64,000 bases of DNA from Prochlorococcus sp. AG-347-J21 (GTDB lineage Bacteria > Cyanobacteriota > Cyanobacteriia > PCC-6307 > Cyanobiaceae). Shown in pieces: positions 18,989 to 28,444 of the stretch; positions within the stretch are counted from its first letter, which is position 1; each line of letters starts with the position of its first letter. The translations under genes and the position numbers were made by a program. The stretch is taken from positions 1-64,000 of the forward strand of contig QCBX01000007.1 in assembly GCA_003281455.1 (NCBI GenBank), read 5' to 3'. The notes beneath the pieces are model-generated. The model was not told the origin of the DNA. It ran no database searches and worked only from the letters and a program-made list of their open reading frames with translations.

Positions 18989-20485
18989 TTATGGATGGAA
19001 ACCAAAAATGGAATTATTTCTTTTTTTGATGTCTTTTATGAAGGTACTGTTTTTTTTAGAGGCTGATCGTTCTGGATAAATTAAGTCATTTATTTTTTTC
19101 TTAAGATTATGCTTGTCGTTAAAAAATAAGACTGATTTTTCTAGAACCTCAACCATAATTGAAACCGCAGTACTTGCTCCGGGAGATGCTCCTAACAAAG
19201 CAGATAATGATCCATCAGATGAATTCACAATCTCAGTTCCAAATTTCAAAGAACCACCGCCTTCAGTTTTTTTAATTATTTGGACTCTTTGACCAGCATT
19301 CTTTAAATACCAATCAGAGGGATTAGCTGAGGGCATCATATTCTTTAAATTCTCAACTCTTGAATTATGGTTCTTTAATGATTGTGATATTAGGTAATTA
19401 ATTAAATCGTTGTTCTTGAAACCAACGTCTAACATAGAAAAAATATTATTCTTTTTAATTGAACTAAATAAGTCAAAGTATGAGCTTTGCTTTAAAAATT
19501 TTGTTGTAAATCCAGCAAAAGGTCCATATAAAAGAAGTTTTTTATTATCAATCCATCTGGTATCTAAATGAGGCACAGACATTGGTGGCGACCCAATATC
19601 AGCCTTACCATAAACTTTTGAGTTATGTTTTTCTGTTAGATCTTTTTCCTCGCAAATAAGCCATTTACCACTCACAGGAAATCCACCATAACTTTTTGCT
19701 TCTGGAATTTTCGATTTTTGCAAATAATTAATTGTTTTTCCACCAGCACCAAGAAAAACATAACCAGTTCTAATTGAAGTTTTTATACCTTCTGAACTAA
19801 TTTCTAGTTCCCATTTCTTATCATCAATTTTCTTTAAATCTACTAATTCTGTTTTGTACCTAATTTCAACATTATTGTTTAAAGAAACTAATGACAAATA
19901 CTCCTTTGTAAGAGCCTCAAAATTAATATCTGTTCCTCTCCCTATCCTGGTAGCAGCAATTTTAGTAAATGGATTTCTATCTTTTGTTATTAAAGGAGCC
20001 CATGATGAGATTTCATCAAAAGATGTAGAAAATTCCATATCAATAAATTCAGGATTTTCGGTCATTTTCTGAAATCTTTTTTGTAAAAAAGAAATATTAT
20101 CCTGACCAGAAACAAAGCTAATATGAGGAATAAATTTTAGAAACTTTTTAATATCAATTTTCCCTGCTTCATACAATGAGGCCCATAAAGACATAGATGT
20201 TTCAAAAGAACGATTTATTGAGAGCGCTTTATCTATTTTTATATTTCCTTTTTCATCTAAAGGAGTATAGTTTAATTCGCAATTAGCCGCATGTCCTGTA
20301 CCTGCATTATTAAAAGCGCCAGTACTTTCACTTCCTGGAGCATTTAATTTTTCTATAATAAGGAACTTTAAATCTGGTAAAACTTCTGAAATTAGGAGGG
20401 CTAAAGTACTGCTCATTATCCCTGCGCCTACTAAGACTGCATCAAAGTAGCTATTGTCAATAGTGGGATTCTTAGATGAAGTCAC
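18989..20485 (-). CDS. mqo: Malate:quinone oxidoreductase
   Basis: Membrane-associated FAD enzyme that oxidises malate to oxaloacetate and passes electrons to quinone. The 498 residues show the dinucleotide loop [17 protein letters not shown], the family hallmark [17 protein letters not shown], and the C-terminal [21 protein letters not shown] and [10 protein letters not shown]. It probably closes a malate step in an otherwise reduced TCA pathway. It is divergent from the nfu gene. Confidence 0.93.
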   Translation of the reverse strand: MTSSKNPTIDNSYFDAVLVGAGIMSSTLALLISEVLPDLKFLIIEKLNAPGSESTGAFNNAGTGHAANCELNYTPLDEKGNIKIDKALSINRSFETSMSLWASLYEAGKIDIKKFLKFIPHISFVSGQDNISFLQKRFQKMTENPEFIDMEFSTSFDEISSWAPLITKDRNPFTKIAATRIGRGTDINFEALTKEYLSLVSLNNNVEIRYKTELVDLKKIDDKKWELEISSEGIKTSIRTGYVFLGAGGKTINYLQKSKIPEAKSYGGFPVSGKWLICEEKDLTEKHNSKVYGKADIGSPPMSVPHLDTRWIDNKKLLLYGPFAGFTTKFLKQSSYFDLFSSIKKNNIFSMLDVGFKNNDLINYLISQSLKNHNSRVENLKNMMPSANPSDWYLKNAGQRVQIIKKTEGGGSLKFGTEIVNSSDGSLSALLGASPGASTAVSIMVEVLEKSVLFFNDKHNLKKKINDLIYPERSASKKNSTFIKDIKKRNNSIFGFHP

Positions 20486-20556
20486 AACAGAAAAATTATC
20501 TTTTTTGCAATTAATCAGATTTCTTTCTAGGCTTATTATAAAGTTAATCCAAAATT

Positions 20557-20802
20557 ATGAGTACTGAAACACTCTCGCTGACAAATGAAAATGTAGAAAA
20601 AGTCCTTGACGAGCTAAGACCTTTTTTAATTTCAGATGGAGGTAATGTAGAAATTGCAGAAATAGATGGACCAATTGTCAAAGTCAGGCTTCAAGGGGCA
20701 TGTGGCAGTTGCCCAAGTAGCACTATGACTCTAAAAATGGGTATTGAAAGAAAGTTAAAAGAAATGATTCCTGAAATAAGCGAAGTTGTACAGGTTTTAT
20801 AA
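20557..20802 (+). CDS. NifU-like Fe-S scaffold protein (Nfu domain)
   Basis: 81-residue stand-alone NifU C-terminal domain with the scaffold motif [18 protein letters not shown], whose CxxC pair binds a [4Fe-4S] cluster between two monomers. In cyanobacteria such Nfu proteins supply clusters to photosystem I and other targets. Length is as expected. Confidence 0.94.
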   Translation: MSTETLSLTNENVEKVLDELRPFLISDGGNVEIAEIDGPIVKVRLQGACGSCPSSTMTLKMGIERKLKEMIPEISEVVQVL

Positions 20803-20822
20803 AAATTTTAAACTGATATATA

Positions 20823-21080
20823 TTATTTAGTTTTTAATTCCTTCAACAAAGATGAATCCATATCAAGGCAATCAATTGGAAGTCCTTGACCAATCGCGAT
20901 TAAAAGAGGTGCAAGAATTCCTAAAGTAAAAACTAAGTTTGATTGGCTTACATCATATTTACTTAAAGTAAAAGTTATCAAATAAATAATTAAAAAATAT
21001 GCATGTAGTGAAAAAAATTCTTTTGGCTTTAGAACTGGCCACCTTAAAGTATTTCCCAAGAAATATAAAAAACCTGTCAT
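20823..21080 (-). CDS. Small membrane protein, 85 aa
   Basis: Two hydrophobic segments (FFSLHAYFLIIYLITFTLS and LVFTLGILAPLLIAIGQGL) and an acidic tail. The opening MTGFLYFLGNTLRWPVLKP is hydrophobic as well. No family is recognised. It converges on nfu and is followed upstream by the glutamine-riboswitch unit on the other strand. Confidence 0.6.
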   Translation of the reverse strand: MTGFLYFLGNTLRWPVLKPKEFFSLHAYFLIIYLITFTLSKYDVSQSNLVFTLGILAPLLIAIGQGLPIDCLDMDSSLLKELKTK

Positions 21081-21230
21081 AAATAAATAGTTACATTAAA
21101 ACTAAATCAAATATAAACATAATCCTTTTTAGAGACTATTTATAAAAAAATTTACCTAAGATAATAATTAAAAAAATATTAAATCTTCGTTTCTATTTGT
21201 AAAACCTAGACATCTACCAAAAAATACGCT

Positions 21231-21256
21231 TATAATGATTTGGTAGCAATTGCTAC
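21231..21256 (+). promoter_or_regulatory. Promoter -10 box and initiation hairpin for the riboswitch transcript
   Basis: TATAAT lies at 21231-21236. Seven bases later comes a perfect palindrome GTAGCAATTGCTAC (21243-21256), which would form a hairpin at the 5' end of the RNA, just before the aptamer. No -35 hexamer is seen at the normal distance. Confidence 0.5.
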
Positions 21257-21261
21257 TTTTT

Positions 21262-21307
21262 CGTTCACCCTCCATTGAGGGCGCAGTTCGAGTCATACCA
21301 TGGAACG
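21262..21307 (+). promoter_or_regulatory. Glutamine riboswitch, downstream-peptide (DP) class
   Basis: The closing stem P1 is CGTTC (21262-21266) with GAACG (21303-21307). Inside is a perfect hairpin CCCTC-CATT-GAGGG (21268-21281), followed by CGCAGTTCGAGTCATACC. This layout (CGUUCA-CCC hairpin, purine-rich core, GAACG) matches my recollection of the cyanobacterial glnA/downstream-peptide glutamine aptamers. The DP class typically sits in front of a short peptide gene, as here. A further possible pairing, CATGG (21299-21303) with CCGTG (21316-21320), would compete with P1 and could be the expression platform. Confidence 0.72.
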
Positions 21308-21335
21308 GGGGATGGCCGTGTTGTCACATCGAAAC

Positions 21336-21509
21336 ATGACTACTTTAACTTACAGAGGTAAAAACTACGTTCAAAATAAAGAAGCTGCCAAAAAGCAACT
21401 TGTTGAACTTACCTACAGAAGAAACGTATACACCAACAGAATGGATGACGCTTCTTCAAGTAATGAAAAAGCAGAATTAAATTACAGAGGTGTTAATTAC
21501 ACTAAATAA
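21336..21509 (+). CDS. DUF4278 small protein under glutamine riboswitch control
   Basis: 57-residue protein, MTTLTYRGKNYVQ..., with two to three copies of the LxYRGxxY signature of DUF4278 (TLTYRGKNY, ELTYRRNVY, ELNYRGVNY). An in-frame ATG at 21300 would add 12 residues, but it lies inside the P1 stem of the riboswitch, so the ATG at 21336 is chosen. Expression is expected to follow cellular glutamine. The molecular role is not known to me; a nitrogen-status signal peptide is plausible. Confidence 0.82.
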   Translation: MTTLTYRGKNYVQNKEAAKKQLVELTYRRNVYTNRMDDASSSNEKAELNYRGVNYTK

Positions 21510-21524
21510 TTTAATTAACAAATT

Positions 21525-21554
21525 AAAAGCCCCTTTTTCAGGGGCTTTTTTTTT
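21525..21554 (+). terminator. Rho-independent terminator of the DUF4278 unit
   Basis: AAAAGCCCC pairs with GGGGCTTTT across a 7-base loop and runs into eight T residues, 16 bases after the DUF4278 stop. It isolates the riboswitch-peptide transcript from the next gene. Confidence 0.9.
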
Positions 21555-21590
21555 GGCTATATTTATTTTATCAAGAGTTCTTTTAAAAAT

Positions 21591-22385
21591 ATGTCTGAAA
21601 GTTGCTGTAATACAAACACATCGAATAAAGCACCTAATCAATTCGATCATAAAGATGCGATTCAAGAAAGATATGGCTCAGCCGCACAAGAAAAAGAAAG
21701 TTGTCTTTGTACGCCAGTTGGGTTTAATCCCATTTTACTTGAAGCAATTCCTCGAGAGATTATAGAAAGAGACTATGGGTGTGGTGATCCTACAAAATAT
21801 GTTCAAAAAAATGATATAGTTTTGGATCTTGGAAGTGGTAGCGGCAAAAATGCTTTTATTTGTGCCCAAATTGTTGGGGAAGAAGGGAAAGTTATTGGAG
21901 TTGATCAGAATCCTGACATGCTTTCTTTATCAAGATCAGCCTCTAAAGAAGTTACAAAAAATATAGGTTTCAACAATATAGAATTTCTAGAAGGTTCAAT
22001 TGAAAAACTTGATGAATTAGATAAAGATTTAAATCCATTAATCGCGGATAAATCAGTTGATATTATTTTAAGTAATTGCGTTTTAAACTTGGTAAGTCCA
22101 GAATCTAGAAATAAACTTCTAAAGAATATAAAAAGAGTTTTAAACGATAATGGAAGAATTGCAATCAGCGATATCGTCTCTAACAAAAAAGTTCCTTTAA
22201 GATTGCAAAATGATCATGATTTGTGGACAGGATGTATTAGTGGAGCATGGTATGAGCCAGACTTTATAAGTGATTTTAAAGAACTAGGATTTAAAAATTT
22301 AAAATTTGCAGAAAGAAGTGCTGAACCTTGGAAAGTAATTGAGGATATTGAATTTAGAACAGTGACTTTAGTGGGCAATATTTAA
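21591..22385 (+). CDS. ArsM-like SAM-dependent methyltransferase
   Basis: 264-residue class I methyltransferase with motif I VLDLGSGSGKNAFI and GVDQNPDM. Its layout matches arsenite methyltransferases: ISNCVLNL-like LSNCVLNL (Cys163), RLAISDIV-like RIAISDIV, and WTGCISGAW (Cys215). These cysteines correspond to the arsenic-binding cysteines of ArsM. Extra cysteine pairs lie at the N-terminus (Cys5-Cys6, Cys38-x-Cys40) and in YGCGDP (Cys64). Arsenite may be the substrate, but a different substrate cannot be excluded. Confidence 0.75.
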   Translation: MSESCCNTNTSNKAPNQFDHKDAIQERYGSAAQEKESCLCTPVGFNPILLEAIPREIIERDYGCGDPTKYVQKNDIVLDLGSGSGKNAFICAQIVGEEGKVIGVDQNPDMLSLSRSASKEVTKNIGFNNIEFLEGSIEKLDELDKDLNPLIADKSVDIILSNCVLNLVSPESRNKLLKNIKRVLNDNGRIAISDIVSNKKVPLRLQNDHDLWTGCISGAWYEPDFISDFKELGFKNLKFAERSAEPWKVIEDIEFRTVTLVGNI

Positions 22386-22420
22386 AAAATTCAAGAGTTG
22401 AAAATATAATATAAATTTCC

Positions 22421-23596
22421 ATGAGAAATAATCTAAGAGATCAAATACCCGCATTAAAAAATAAGTATTATTTCAACTACGGCGGTCAAGGACCATTACC
22501 AAAATCTTCTCTAGAAGCAATAGTTAAAACTTGGGAAATTATCCAAGATTTAGGACCATTTACCAATGATATGTGGCCTTTTATTTACAAAGAAATATTG
22601 ACCACAAAAAGAATCATTGCGCAAAAATTAGGTGTCAATTCAAAGAATGTAGCTTTTACAGAAAATATCTCTTCCGGTATGATTTTGCCCTTTTGGGGAA
22701 TAAAAGTAGAAGAGGGAGAAGAATTGTTAATAAGTGACTGTGAACATCCTGGAGTAGTGGCTGCAAGTCGAGAATTTTGCAGAAGAAATAAATTAATATT
22801 CAAAATTTTGCCAATCCAAAAAATTAAAAATCTAAACGACGAAAATATAGTTTTAGAGATTTTGAAGAATCTAAATAGTAAGACTAAGATCCTAATTATT
22901 TCTCATATCTTATGGAACTTTGGATATAAAATTCCTTTAAAACAAATTTCTATCGAATTAAAAAATAATCGAGAAGATTCTTATTTACTTGTTGATGGTG
23001 CTCAAACCTTTGGGCACATAAATATTGAAAAAGAAGTTTTTTATTCTGATTTATATTCAATAACTTCTCATAAATGGGCATGTGGTCCAGAAGGACTTGG
23101 AGCCATTTATGTCTCAGATAGATTTATTCATGAAACAGATCCAACAATAATTGGTTGGAAATCACTAAAAAAAGAACAAGGCATTTATGAGCCTTCAGAT
23201 AATCTTTTTCATGATGATGCAAGGAAATTTGAAATAGCTACCTCTTGTATTCCTTTACTTGCTGGGCTCCGGAATTCTTTAGATCTTTTGGATGAAGACT
23301 GCCATGAAAAAGAAAAAAACAAATATATCAAAAAATTAAGTGGAAAACTTTGGGATGAATTAAATCAATCAAAGGGTGTTGAATTAGTTTTAGAAAAAAA
23401 ATATTTAAATGGGATTGTTAGTTTTAATATCGAAAATATTAAAGATAAGGATAAATTTGTAAAGAAACTTGGAGAAAAGAAAATTTGGATTAGAGTTTTA
23501 GAAGATCCAAAATGGTTTAGAGCATGCGTACATCAAATGACTAGAGAAGCTGAGATTGATTTACTTTCTAGAGAAATAAAAAAAATATTAACTTAA
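22421..23596 (+). CDS. Class V aminotransferase-fold PLP enzyme (cysteine/cystine lyase-like)
   Basis: 391 residues with the class V signature: PLP-Asp in LLVDGAQTFGH and Schiff-base lysine in SITSHKWACGPEGLGAIYV. The HKWxCGPxGxG pattern resembles cyanobacterial cysteine/cystine C-S lyase (C-DES) more than IscS/SufS desulfurases, and no desulfurase active-site cysteine loop is evident. It probably releases sulfide or persulfide for cluster or thio-metabolism. It follows the ArsM-like gene by 35 bases. Confidence 0.78.
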   Translation: MRNNLRDQIPALKNKYYFNYGGQGPLPKSSLEAIVKTWEIIQDLGPFTNDMWPFIYKEILTTKRIIAQKLGVNSKNVAFTENISSGMILPFWGIKVEEGEELLISDCEHPGVVAASREFCRRNKLIFKILPIQKIKNLNDENIVLEILKNLNSKTKILIISHILWNFGYKIPLKQISIELKNNREDSYLLVDGAQTFGHINIEKEVFYSDLYSITSHKWACGPEGLGAIYVSDRFIHETDPTIIGWKSLKKEQGIYEPSDNLFHDDARKFEIATSCIPLLAGLRNSLDLLDEDCHEKEKNKYIKKLSGKLWDELNQSKGVELVLEKKYLNGIVSFNIENIKDKDKFVKKLGEKKIWIRVLEDPKWFRACVHQMTREAEIDLLSREIKKILT

Positions 23597-23623
23597 TGAT
23601 CTATTGATATAAAGAAATTTAGT

Positions 23624-24328
23624 TTACCAAGGTATCTCCGAGTTATCCCATGCAATAAATTTTCCTGTAGATTCTGGTGATTGATTTTTAATAATATTGA
23701 TCAAGAATTTGGAGGATTTTTCTTTACTAAATAATTTATGTTCTGGAACAAATTTATGAAAAGGTCTAGATAAATCAGTATTTACTGTTCCTGGATGAAG
23801 CAATGTTATAGTAGCCTTTGGGAAACGTCTAGCCCATTCAATACTTAAAGATTTAAAAAACTGATTTTGCGCAGATTTTGCAGCTCTATATGAATACCAA
23901 CCTCCAGTTTGATTATCTCCAATGCTACCAACTCTTGCGCTTATACTTGCAAAATTAAAATCAAAATCTTTTGGGATAAATTCTTCAATCGCTTTAGCTA
24001 ATAAAATAGGAGAAAAGGCATTTATTGAAAAACTTTCAATCATATTTTTTTTATCAAGATGTTGTAATCTTTTTTCTGGTTGAAGAGAATCACTATGAAG
24101 TCTACCTGTAGCATTAACAACTAGCCTTAATTTTGAAGGATGATTGGATATTTTATTTTTCAACTGCAAAAGGGATTGAGAATCCTCTATATCTAATTCC
24201 CAAAAAGGATTAAATTCACTTTTTCTTCCACACAAAACAACATCTAAATCTTTTTCACTTTCATTCAGATCTTTAGCTAGTTGTGTTCCAATTCCACCTG
24301 CGCCTACAACTAAGGCTAAGCCTTTCAT
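23624..24328 (-). CDS. Short-chain dehydrogenase/reductase
   Basis: 234-residue SDR. The N-terminal nucleotide loop is GAGGIGTQLAKDL, there is an NATG-type turn (VVNATGRLH), and the catalytic Tyr-x3-Lys is in SYRAAKSAQNQF. The region LHPGTVNTDLSRPF is typical of CsgA/YbfF-like SDRs. The substrate cannot be deduced. It converges on the PLP enzyme and is transcribed in the same direction as murE, with about 80 bases between. Confidence 0.85.
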   Translation of the reverse strand: MKGLALVVGAGGIGTQLAKDLNESEKDLDVVLCGRKSEFNPFWELDIEDSQSLLQLKNKISNHPSKLRLVVNATGRLHSDSLQPEKRLQHLDKKNMIESFSINAFSPILLAKAIEEFIPKDFDFNFASISARVGSIGDNQTGGWYSYRAAKSAQNQFFKSLSIEWARRFPKATITLLHPGTVNTDLSRPFHKFVPEHKLFSKEKSSKFLINIIKNQSPESTGKFIAWDNSEIPW

Positions 24329-24409
24329 TTTATTAAAAATAACTCTATTGATTCTAAGAAACTTTTCTTGTGATTTGCGAAAAGATCTTTCTTATTTGAT
24401 TAGTAAATT

Positions 24410-25945
24410 TTATTGAGATTTATTTTTTTCTTTTAATAATTCATAAGCTATTTTTCTATCATCAAAATTAATAACTTTATCATTGAGAATTTGGTAGTCT
24501 TCATGTCCTTTTCCTGCAATTAAAACAATATCTTTTTTATTGGCAAATTTAATAGATTTATTTATTGCTTTAAATCTATCAATTTCAATTGTTATTTTTT
24601 CTCTTTTTTTTATACCCATCAAAATATCATTTATTATCTTTTGGGGTTCTTCTGATCTTGGATTATCTGAAGTTATAAAAAGTTGATCAGAAAACTCTTC
24701 AGCTATTGATCCCATTAAAGGCCTTTTACTACGATCACGATCTCCGCCACAGCCAAAAACAGTTATGAGTTTACCTTCACAAAGTTTTTTAATTGATTGC
24801 AAAACTTTTTTTAATCCATCAGGAGTGTGAGCATAATCAACAATTACTGTTGGAAGAGATCTTAAAACGACATCATTATCAATTTGTATTTTCTCCATTC
24901 TCCCAGGAGCACCAGGGAAAGATTGTATTAACTTTGATAGATCTTTTAAAGAAAAATTAAGTTTATACAAAATTGTTAATGCTTGAATCGCATTCATTAA
25001 ATTAAATTCACCGACAAGTGGAACAAAAAGTTGAATTTTTTCCCTAGGTGTATGAAAAATACAGGTGGAACCACTTTCATTAAATTTTTTATCTGTTACG
25101 AAAAAAAAATCATCATTTTCAAATTCACTTTCAGTAATCTTTGTAGATACTAATAAAGATCTTTTTTCAAGATCAGATGATAATTTAGATATCCAATAGT
25201 CATCATGATTTAATACACAAATTCCATCTTTTTCTTTTAAGTAAGGTGGGAAAAATAATTTTCTTTTTGTCTGAAAATATGATTCCATATCTGAGTGATA
25301 ATCAAGATGATCTTGAGTTAAATTAGTAAAAATAGCCGCCTCAAATTCGCATCCTGATATCCTGTTTTGAGCAATAGAATGAGAACTTACCTCTAATATC
25401 GCGAATTCAGATCCCGCCTCAACAGCAGCATTTAATTGCTTTTGAAGTTTATCGGCGAAATCAGTTGTATGAGAAGCCACTTCTGAGAAGCCAGGCCATC
25501 TATTGAGCAAGGTCCCAAATAATGCAGTCTTTTTTCCTAATTTTTTTAAAAGATATTCCAATAAAAAAGTAATTGTAGTTTTTCCATTTGTACCCGTAAC
25601 ACCAATAAGTTTAAGTTTTCTTGAAGGCCTATTCCAAAACTCAGCGACTATTTGACCAAAAATATAATCTAAATTATCCTCTATAACCAAAATCCTTTCT
25701 CGATCAATAGATCCAATTTTCTCTTTTGCAGTAGACCCAATAATGGCAGCCTCCGCGCCATTTTCAATTGCCTCAATACAATATTGTCCTCCATCAACAT
25801 TTAAACCAGGCATACCTAAAAATAAAGTTCCTTTTTGTACTTCTTTTGAGTTAAAAGAAATATTATTGATTTCATGATCGATTAAATCTAATGAAGGAAA
25901 AATTCCTACCAAATCTAAAAGTTTATGTAATTTTATAGATCTCAT
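24410..25945 (-). CDS. murE: UDP-N-acetylmuramoyl-L-alanyl-D-glutamate--2,6-diaminopimelate ligase
   Basis: Adds meso-diaminopimelate to the peptidoglycan precursor in the cytoplasm. Motifs: ATP loop GVTGTNGKTTITFLLEYLL near residue 115, FTNLTQDHLDYH, DYAHTPDGL, and TSDNPRSEEP. The DNPR tetrad specifies meso-DAP rather than lysine. Length 511 is normal. Followed 8 bases upstream in the operon by a glutaredoxin-like gene and yidD. Confidence 0.96.
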   Translation of the reverse strand: MRSIKLHKLLDLVGIFPSLDLIDHEINNISFNSKEVQKGTLFLGMPGLNVDGGQYCIEAIENGAEAAIIGSTAKEKIGSIDRERILVIEDNLDYIFGQIVAEFWNRPSRKLKLIGVTGTNGKTTITFLLEYLLKKLGKKTALFGTLLNRWPGFSEVASHTTDFADKLQKQLNAAVEAGSEFAILEVSSHSIAQNRISGCEFEAAIFTNLTQDHLDYHSDMESYFQTKRKLFFPPYLKEKDGICVLNHDDYWISKLSSDLEKRSLLVSTKITESEFENDDFFFVTDKKFNESGSTCIFHTPREKIQLFVPLVGEFNLMNAIQALTILYKLNFSLKDLSKLIQSFPGAPGRMEKIQIDNDVVLRSLPTVIVDYAHTPDGLKKVLQSIKKLCEGKLITVFGCGGDRDRSKRPLMGSIAEEFSDQLFITSDNPRSEEPQKIINDILMGIKKREKITIEIDRFKAINKSIKFANKKDIVLIAGKGHEDYQILNDKVINFDDRKIAYELLKEKNKSQ

Positions 25946-25953
25946 ATAAAAAA

Positions 25954-26256
25954 TTATTTCTCCAGAATGGTATTAATATTTTTTTGAAACCAATTCTTTA
26001 ATTGATCATCTTTTAATCTTGGAGAAATGCGAGGCAATTCTATAATCTCCCCGGACCTAATTCCTTCAACAGCGATAACTGGTACTTCATAATCATATTT
26101 TTTATATTTATGTTTATATAAATCGACCCTATCAATATCAATTTCTTTAAGCTCCTCTAGATTAGGTAATAACTCATTAAGATTTATTTTTGCCAGTTTA
26201 TTTTTTAATGAATCACAAAGGCAACATCCCTGCCTAACAAAAATAAATATTTTCAT
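25954..26256 (-). CDS. Glutaredoxin-like protein (DUF836 family)
   Basis: 100-residue thioredoxin-fold protein with the redox pair in RQGCCLCDSL (Cys11-x2-Cys14), a cis-proline region VPVIAVEG, and an ending typical of DUF836. It is probably a small cytoplasmic dithiol protein. It lies between yidD (4-base gap) and murE (8-base gap). Confidence 0.83.
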   Translation of the reverse strand: MKIFIFVRQGCCLCDSLKNKLAKINLNELLPNLEELKEIDIDRVDLYKHKYKKYDYEVPVIAVEGIRSGEIIELPRISPRLKDDQLKNWFQKNINTILEK

Positions 26257-26260
26257 TCAT

Positions 26261-26497
26261 TTAGTCAGGCACAGGGTCACATCCACAGGGAGTTAAAGGA
26301 TGACATCTACTTAATCTTCTTAAAGTTAACCACCCTCCCTTCCAAGGACCATGTCTAGTAATTGCTTCATATCCATAAGAGCTGCAACTTGGAATAAATC
26401 TACATCTTGGTCCAAAAAAAGGAGAAAACCACTTTTTATAAAACGAAATCATAAAAAGAAGTATAGAAGTAATTGATTGATTAATAATTTTGAACAC
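26261..26497 (-). CDS. yidD: Membrane protein insertion efficiency factor YidD
   Basis: 78 residues with an amphipathic N-terminus and the complete signature [20 protein letters not shown] followed by [12 protein letters not shown] and RLSRCHP. YidD binds the inner membrane near YidC and improves membrane protein insertion. It is the first gene of the yidD-grx-murE run. Confidence 0.95.
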   Translation of the reverse strand: MFKIINQSITSILLFMISFYKKWFSPFFGPRCRFIPSCSSYGYEAITRHGPWKGGWLTLRRLSRCHPLTPCGCDPVPD

Positions 26498-26592
26498 TTT
26501 GATGATGTAAAATAATATTTCCAGTAGTAATTAGTTTAATTGAATTTAATCAATTATCCAATTTATTGCAAATTTCTATTTAATTTAAAATT

Positions 26593-27201
26593 ATGTCAAG
26601 ATACCGCGGCCCCAGATTAAGGGTTACGCGTCGCTTGGGAGAACTACCAGGTCTCACCAGGAAGGCTTCAAAGAAGTCTAATCCTCCAGGTCAGCACGGC
26701 CAAGCCCGTCGCAAGCGATCAGAATATGCAATTCGTCTAGAAGAAAAGCAGAAACTTAGGTTTAATTATGGAGTTTCTGAAAAACAACTAGTACGTTATG
26801 TAAAAAAAGCTAGAGCTCAAGAAGGATCTACAGGAACTAACCTACTAAGACTTTTAGAAAACAGGCTAGATAATGTTTGTTTTAGATTAGGTTTTGGAGG
26901 TACCATTCCAGGTTCAAGACAATTAGTAAATCATGGCCATGTAACTGTCAATGGAAAGGTTCTTGATATTGCTGGTTATCAATGCAAATCAGGCGATGTA
27001 ATCGGAATTAAAGAAAACAAAGCAAGCAAAAAACTTGTAGAAGGTAATATAGAATTCCCTGGTTTAGCAAATGTCCCCCCACATCTTGATTTAGACAAAC
27101 CCAAATTAACGGGGAAAATAAATGGAAAATGCGATAGAGAGTGGGTGGCTCTTGAAATAAACGAACTACTAGTTGTTGAATATTATTCAAGAAAAGTTTA
27201 A
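26593..27201 (+). CDS. rpsD: 30S ribosomal protein S4
   Basis: Primary 16S rRNA-binding protein. The N-terminus [20 protein letters not shown] and the S4 RNA-binding domain ([33 protein letters not shown]) are clear. The 202-residue length is right, and it is the cysteine-free N-terminal (C-minus) type. It is transcribed alone and ends at a strong hairpin. Confidence 0.99.
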   Translation: MSRYRGPRLRVTRRLGELPGLTRKASKKSNPPGQHGQARRKRSEYAIRLEEKQKLRFNYGVSEKQLVRYVKKARAQEGSTGTNLLRLLENRLDNVCFRLGFGGTIPGSRQLVNHGHVTVNGKVLDIAGYQCKSGDVIGIKENKASKKLVEGNIEFPGLANVPPHLDLDKPKLTGKINGKCDREWVALEINELLVVEYYSRKV

Positions 27202-27221
27202 TAAAACTTTTCTTTGGATTA

Positions 27222-27258
27222 TTAAATCTCTCATTTTTTAAAAGAGAGATTTAATTTA
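27222..27258 (+). terminator. Hairpin terminator after rpsD
   Basis: TTAAATCTCTC (27222-27232) pairs with GAGAGATTTAA (27244-27254) across 11 bases, 20 bases after the rpsD stop. The tail (TTTAATTC) is only moderately T-rich. Confidence 0.65.
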
Positions 27259-27277
27259 ATTCTTATTTGTAAAAATA

Positions 27278-28441
27278 ATGGGAAATAAGGAAAATAATAT
27301 AAAAAAGCCAGGTTTTAAGACCTTATCTATTCACCATGGGAAAACATTTGCAGAAGAAACTGGATGCGTTATGCCTCCTATTTTTTCTACATCTACTTTC
27401 AAACATGGAAATAAAGATAATTTCGACTACACAAGATCAGGCAATCCAAACTTTAGAATTCTAGAAAGCATCCTTAAATCAATAGAAGATTCTAAATACT
27501 GCACAGTTTTTGGATCTGGAATTAGCGCGGTAACTGCAATTTCATCAACACTAAAATCAGGTGACAAGATACTATGCGAGTCAAATCTCTATGGTTGTAC
27601 AGTGAGGATGTTCGAAAAAGTTTTCAAGAAATTTGGACTAGAAGTTTTATACACAGATTTTACAAACGAAAATAATATCAAAAAGATTTCATACTTCGAG
27701 CCAACCTTGATATGGCTAGAAAGTCCAACGAATCCACTTTTGAAGGTACTTGATATTAAGGCGATTTGTGATGAAGCTAATAAACTACAAATCCCAGTAG
27801 TTGTGGATAACACCTTTTCAACGGCACTTATTCAAAAACCATTGGATCTTGGTGCAACACTATCACTCGTAAGCACAACAAAATTCATTAATGGACATAG
27901 TGATGCACTTGGTGGAGCAGTACTGACAAATAATGAGGGATGGAATAGTAAGATGCTTTTCTCTCAAAAAGCTCTAGGGCTTCAACCATCCCCTTTTGAT
28001 AGTTGGCTCATTACGAGAGGAGTAAAAACTCTTCCTTTAAGAATCGAACAACAAACGCAAAGTGCAAAATTAATTTCTGAAGAATTAGAGAATCATAAAA
28101 TAATTAGTAAAGTAATTTATCCTTTTAATCAAAAACATCCGCAATTTAATTTAGCAAAATCGCAAATGAGATCTGGAGGTTCGATGATCACCATAAAATT
28201 AAATCTTAAAAAAGAGGATACTTTTAAATTTTGCAAATCTCTCAAATATTTCTCTCTAGCAGAAAGTCTTGGAGGAGTTGAAAGTTTAATTTGTCACCCT
28301 GCAACGATGACTCATGCTTCTGTTGATGATGAAACAAAAAATCTTTTAGGGATAGATGATGCTCTTGTCAGATTATCGATTGGATGTGAAGAAACAAACG
28401 ATTTAATCTCGGATATATTATTTGCTTTAAATAAATTTTGA
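27278..28441 (+). CDS. Cys/Met metabolism PLP-dependent enzyme (cystathionine synthase/lyase family)
   Basis: 387-residue fold-type I enzyme with the family hallmarks YTRSGNPNFRILE, the PLP-Asp in VVVDNTFSTALIQKPL, the lysine in STTKFINGHSDALGGAV, and SLGGVESLICHPATMTHASV. It acts on cystathionine, O-acyl-homoserine or methionine-type substrates. Gamma-synthase, beta-lyase and gamma-lyase cannot be separated from motifs alone. It is followed 3 bases later by a second, more distant member of the family and then by cysK. Confidence 0.88.
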   Translation: MGNKENNIKKPGFKTLSIHHGKTFAEETGCVMPPIFSTSTFKHGNKDNFDYTRSGNPNFRILESILKSIEDSKYCTVFGSGISAVTAISSTLKSGDKILCESNLYGCTVRMFEKVFKKFGLEVLYTDFTNENNIKKISYFEPTLIWLESPTNPLLKVLDIKAICDEANKLQIPVVVDNTFSTALIQKPLDLGATLSLVSTTKFINGHSDALGGAVLTNNEGWNSKMLFSQKALGLQPSPFDSWLITRGVKTLPLRIEQQTQSAKLISEELENHKIISKVIYPFNQKHPQFNLAKSQMRSGGSMITIKLNLKKEDTFKFCKSLKYFSLAESLGGVESLICHPATMTHASVDDETKNLLGIDDALVRLSIGCEETNDLISDILFALNKF

Positions 28442-28444
28442 AAA

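Noticed and set aside
21199..21212. NtcA-like site GTA-N8-ACA upstream of the riboswitch promoter
   Set aside because: The second half should be TAC, and the distance to the -10 box is shorter than usual, so it is too weak to list.
21300..21338. ATG at 21300 as start of the DUF4278 protein
   Set aside because: It lies in the 3' strand of the riboswitch closing stem; the in-frame ATG at 21336 gives the usual DUF4278 start.
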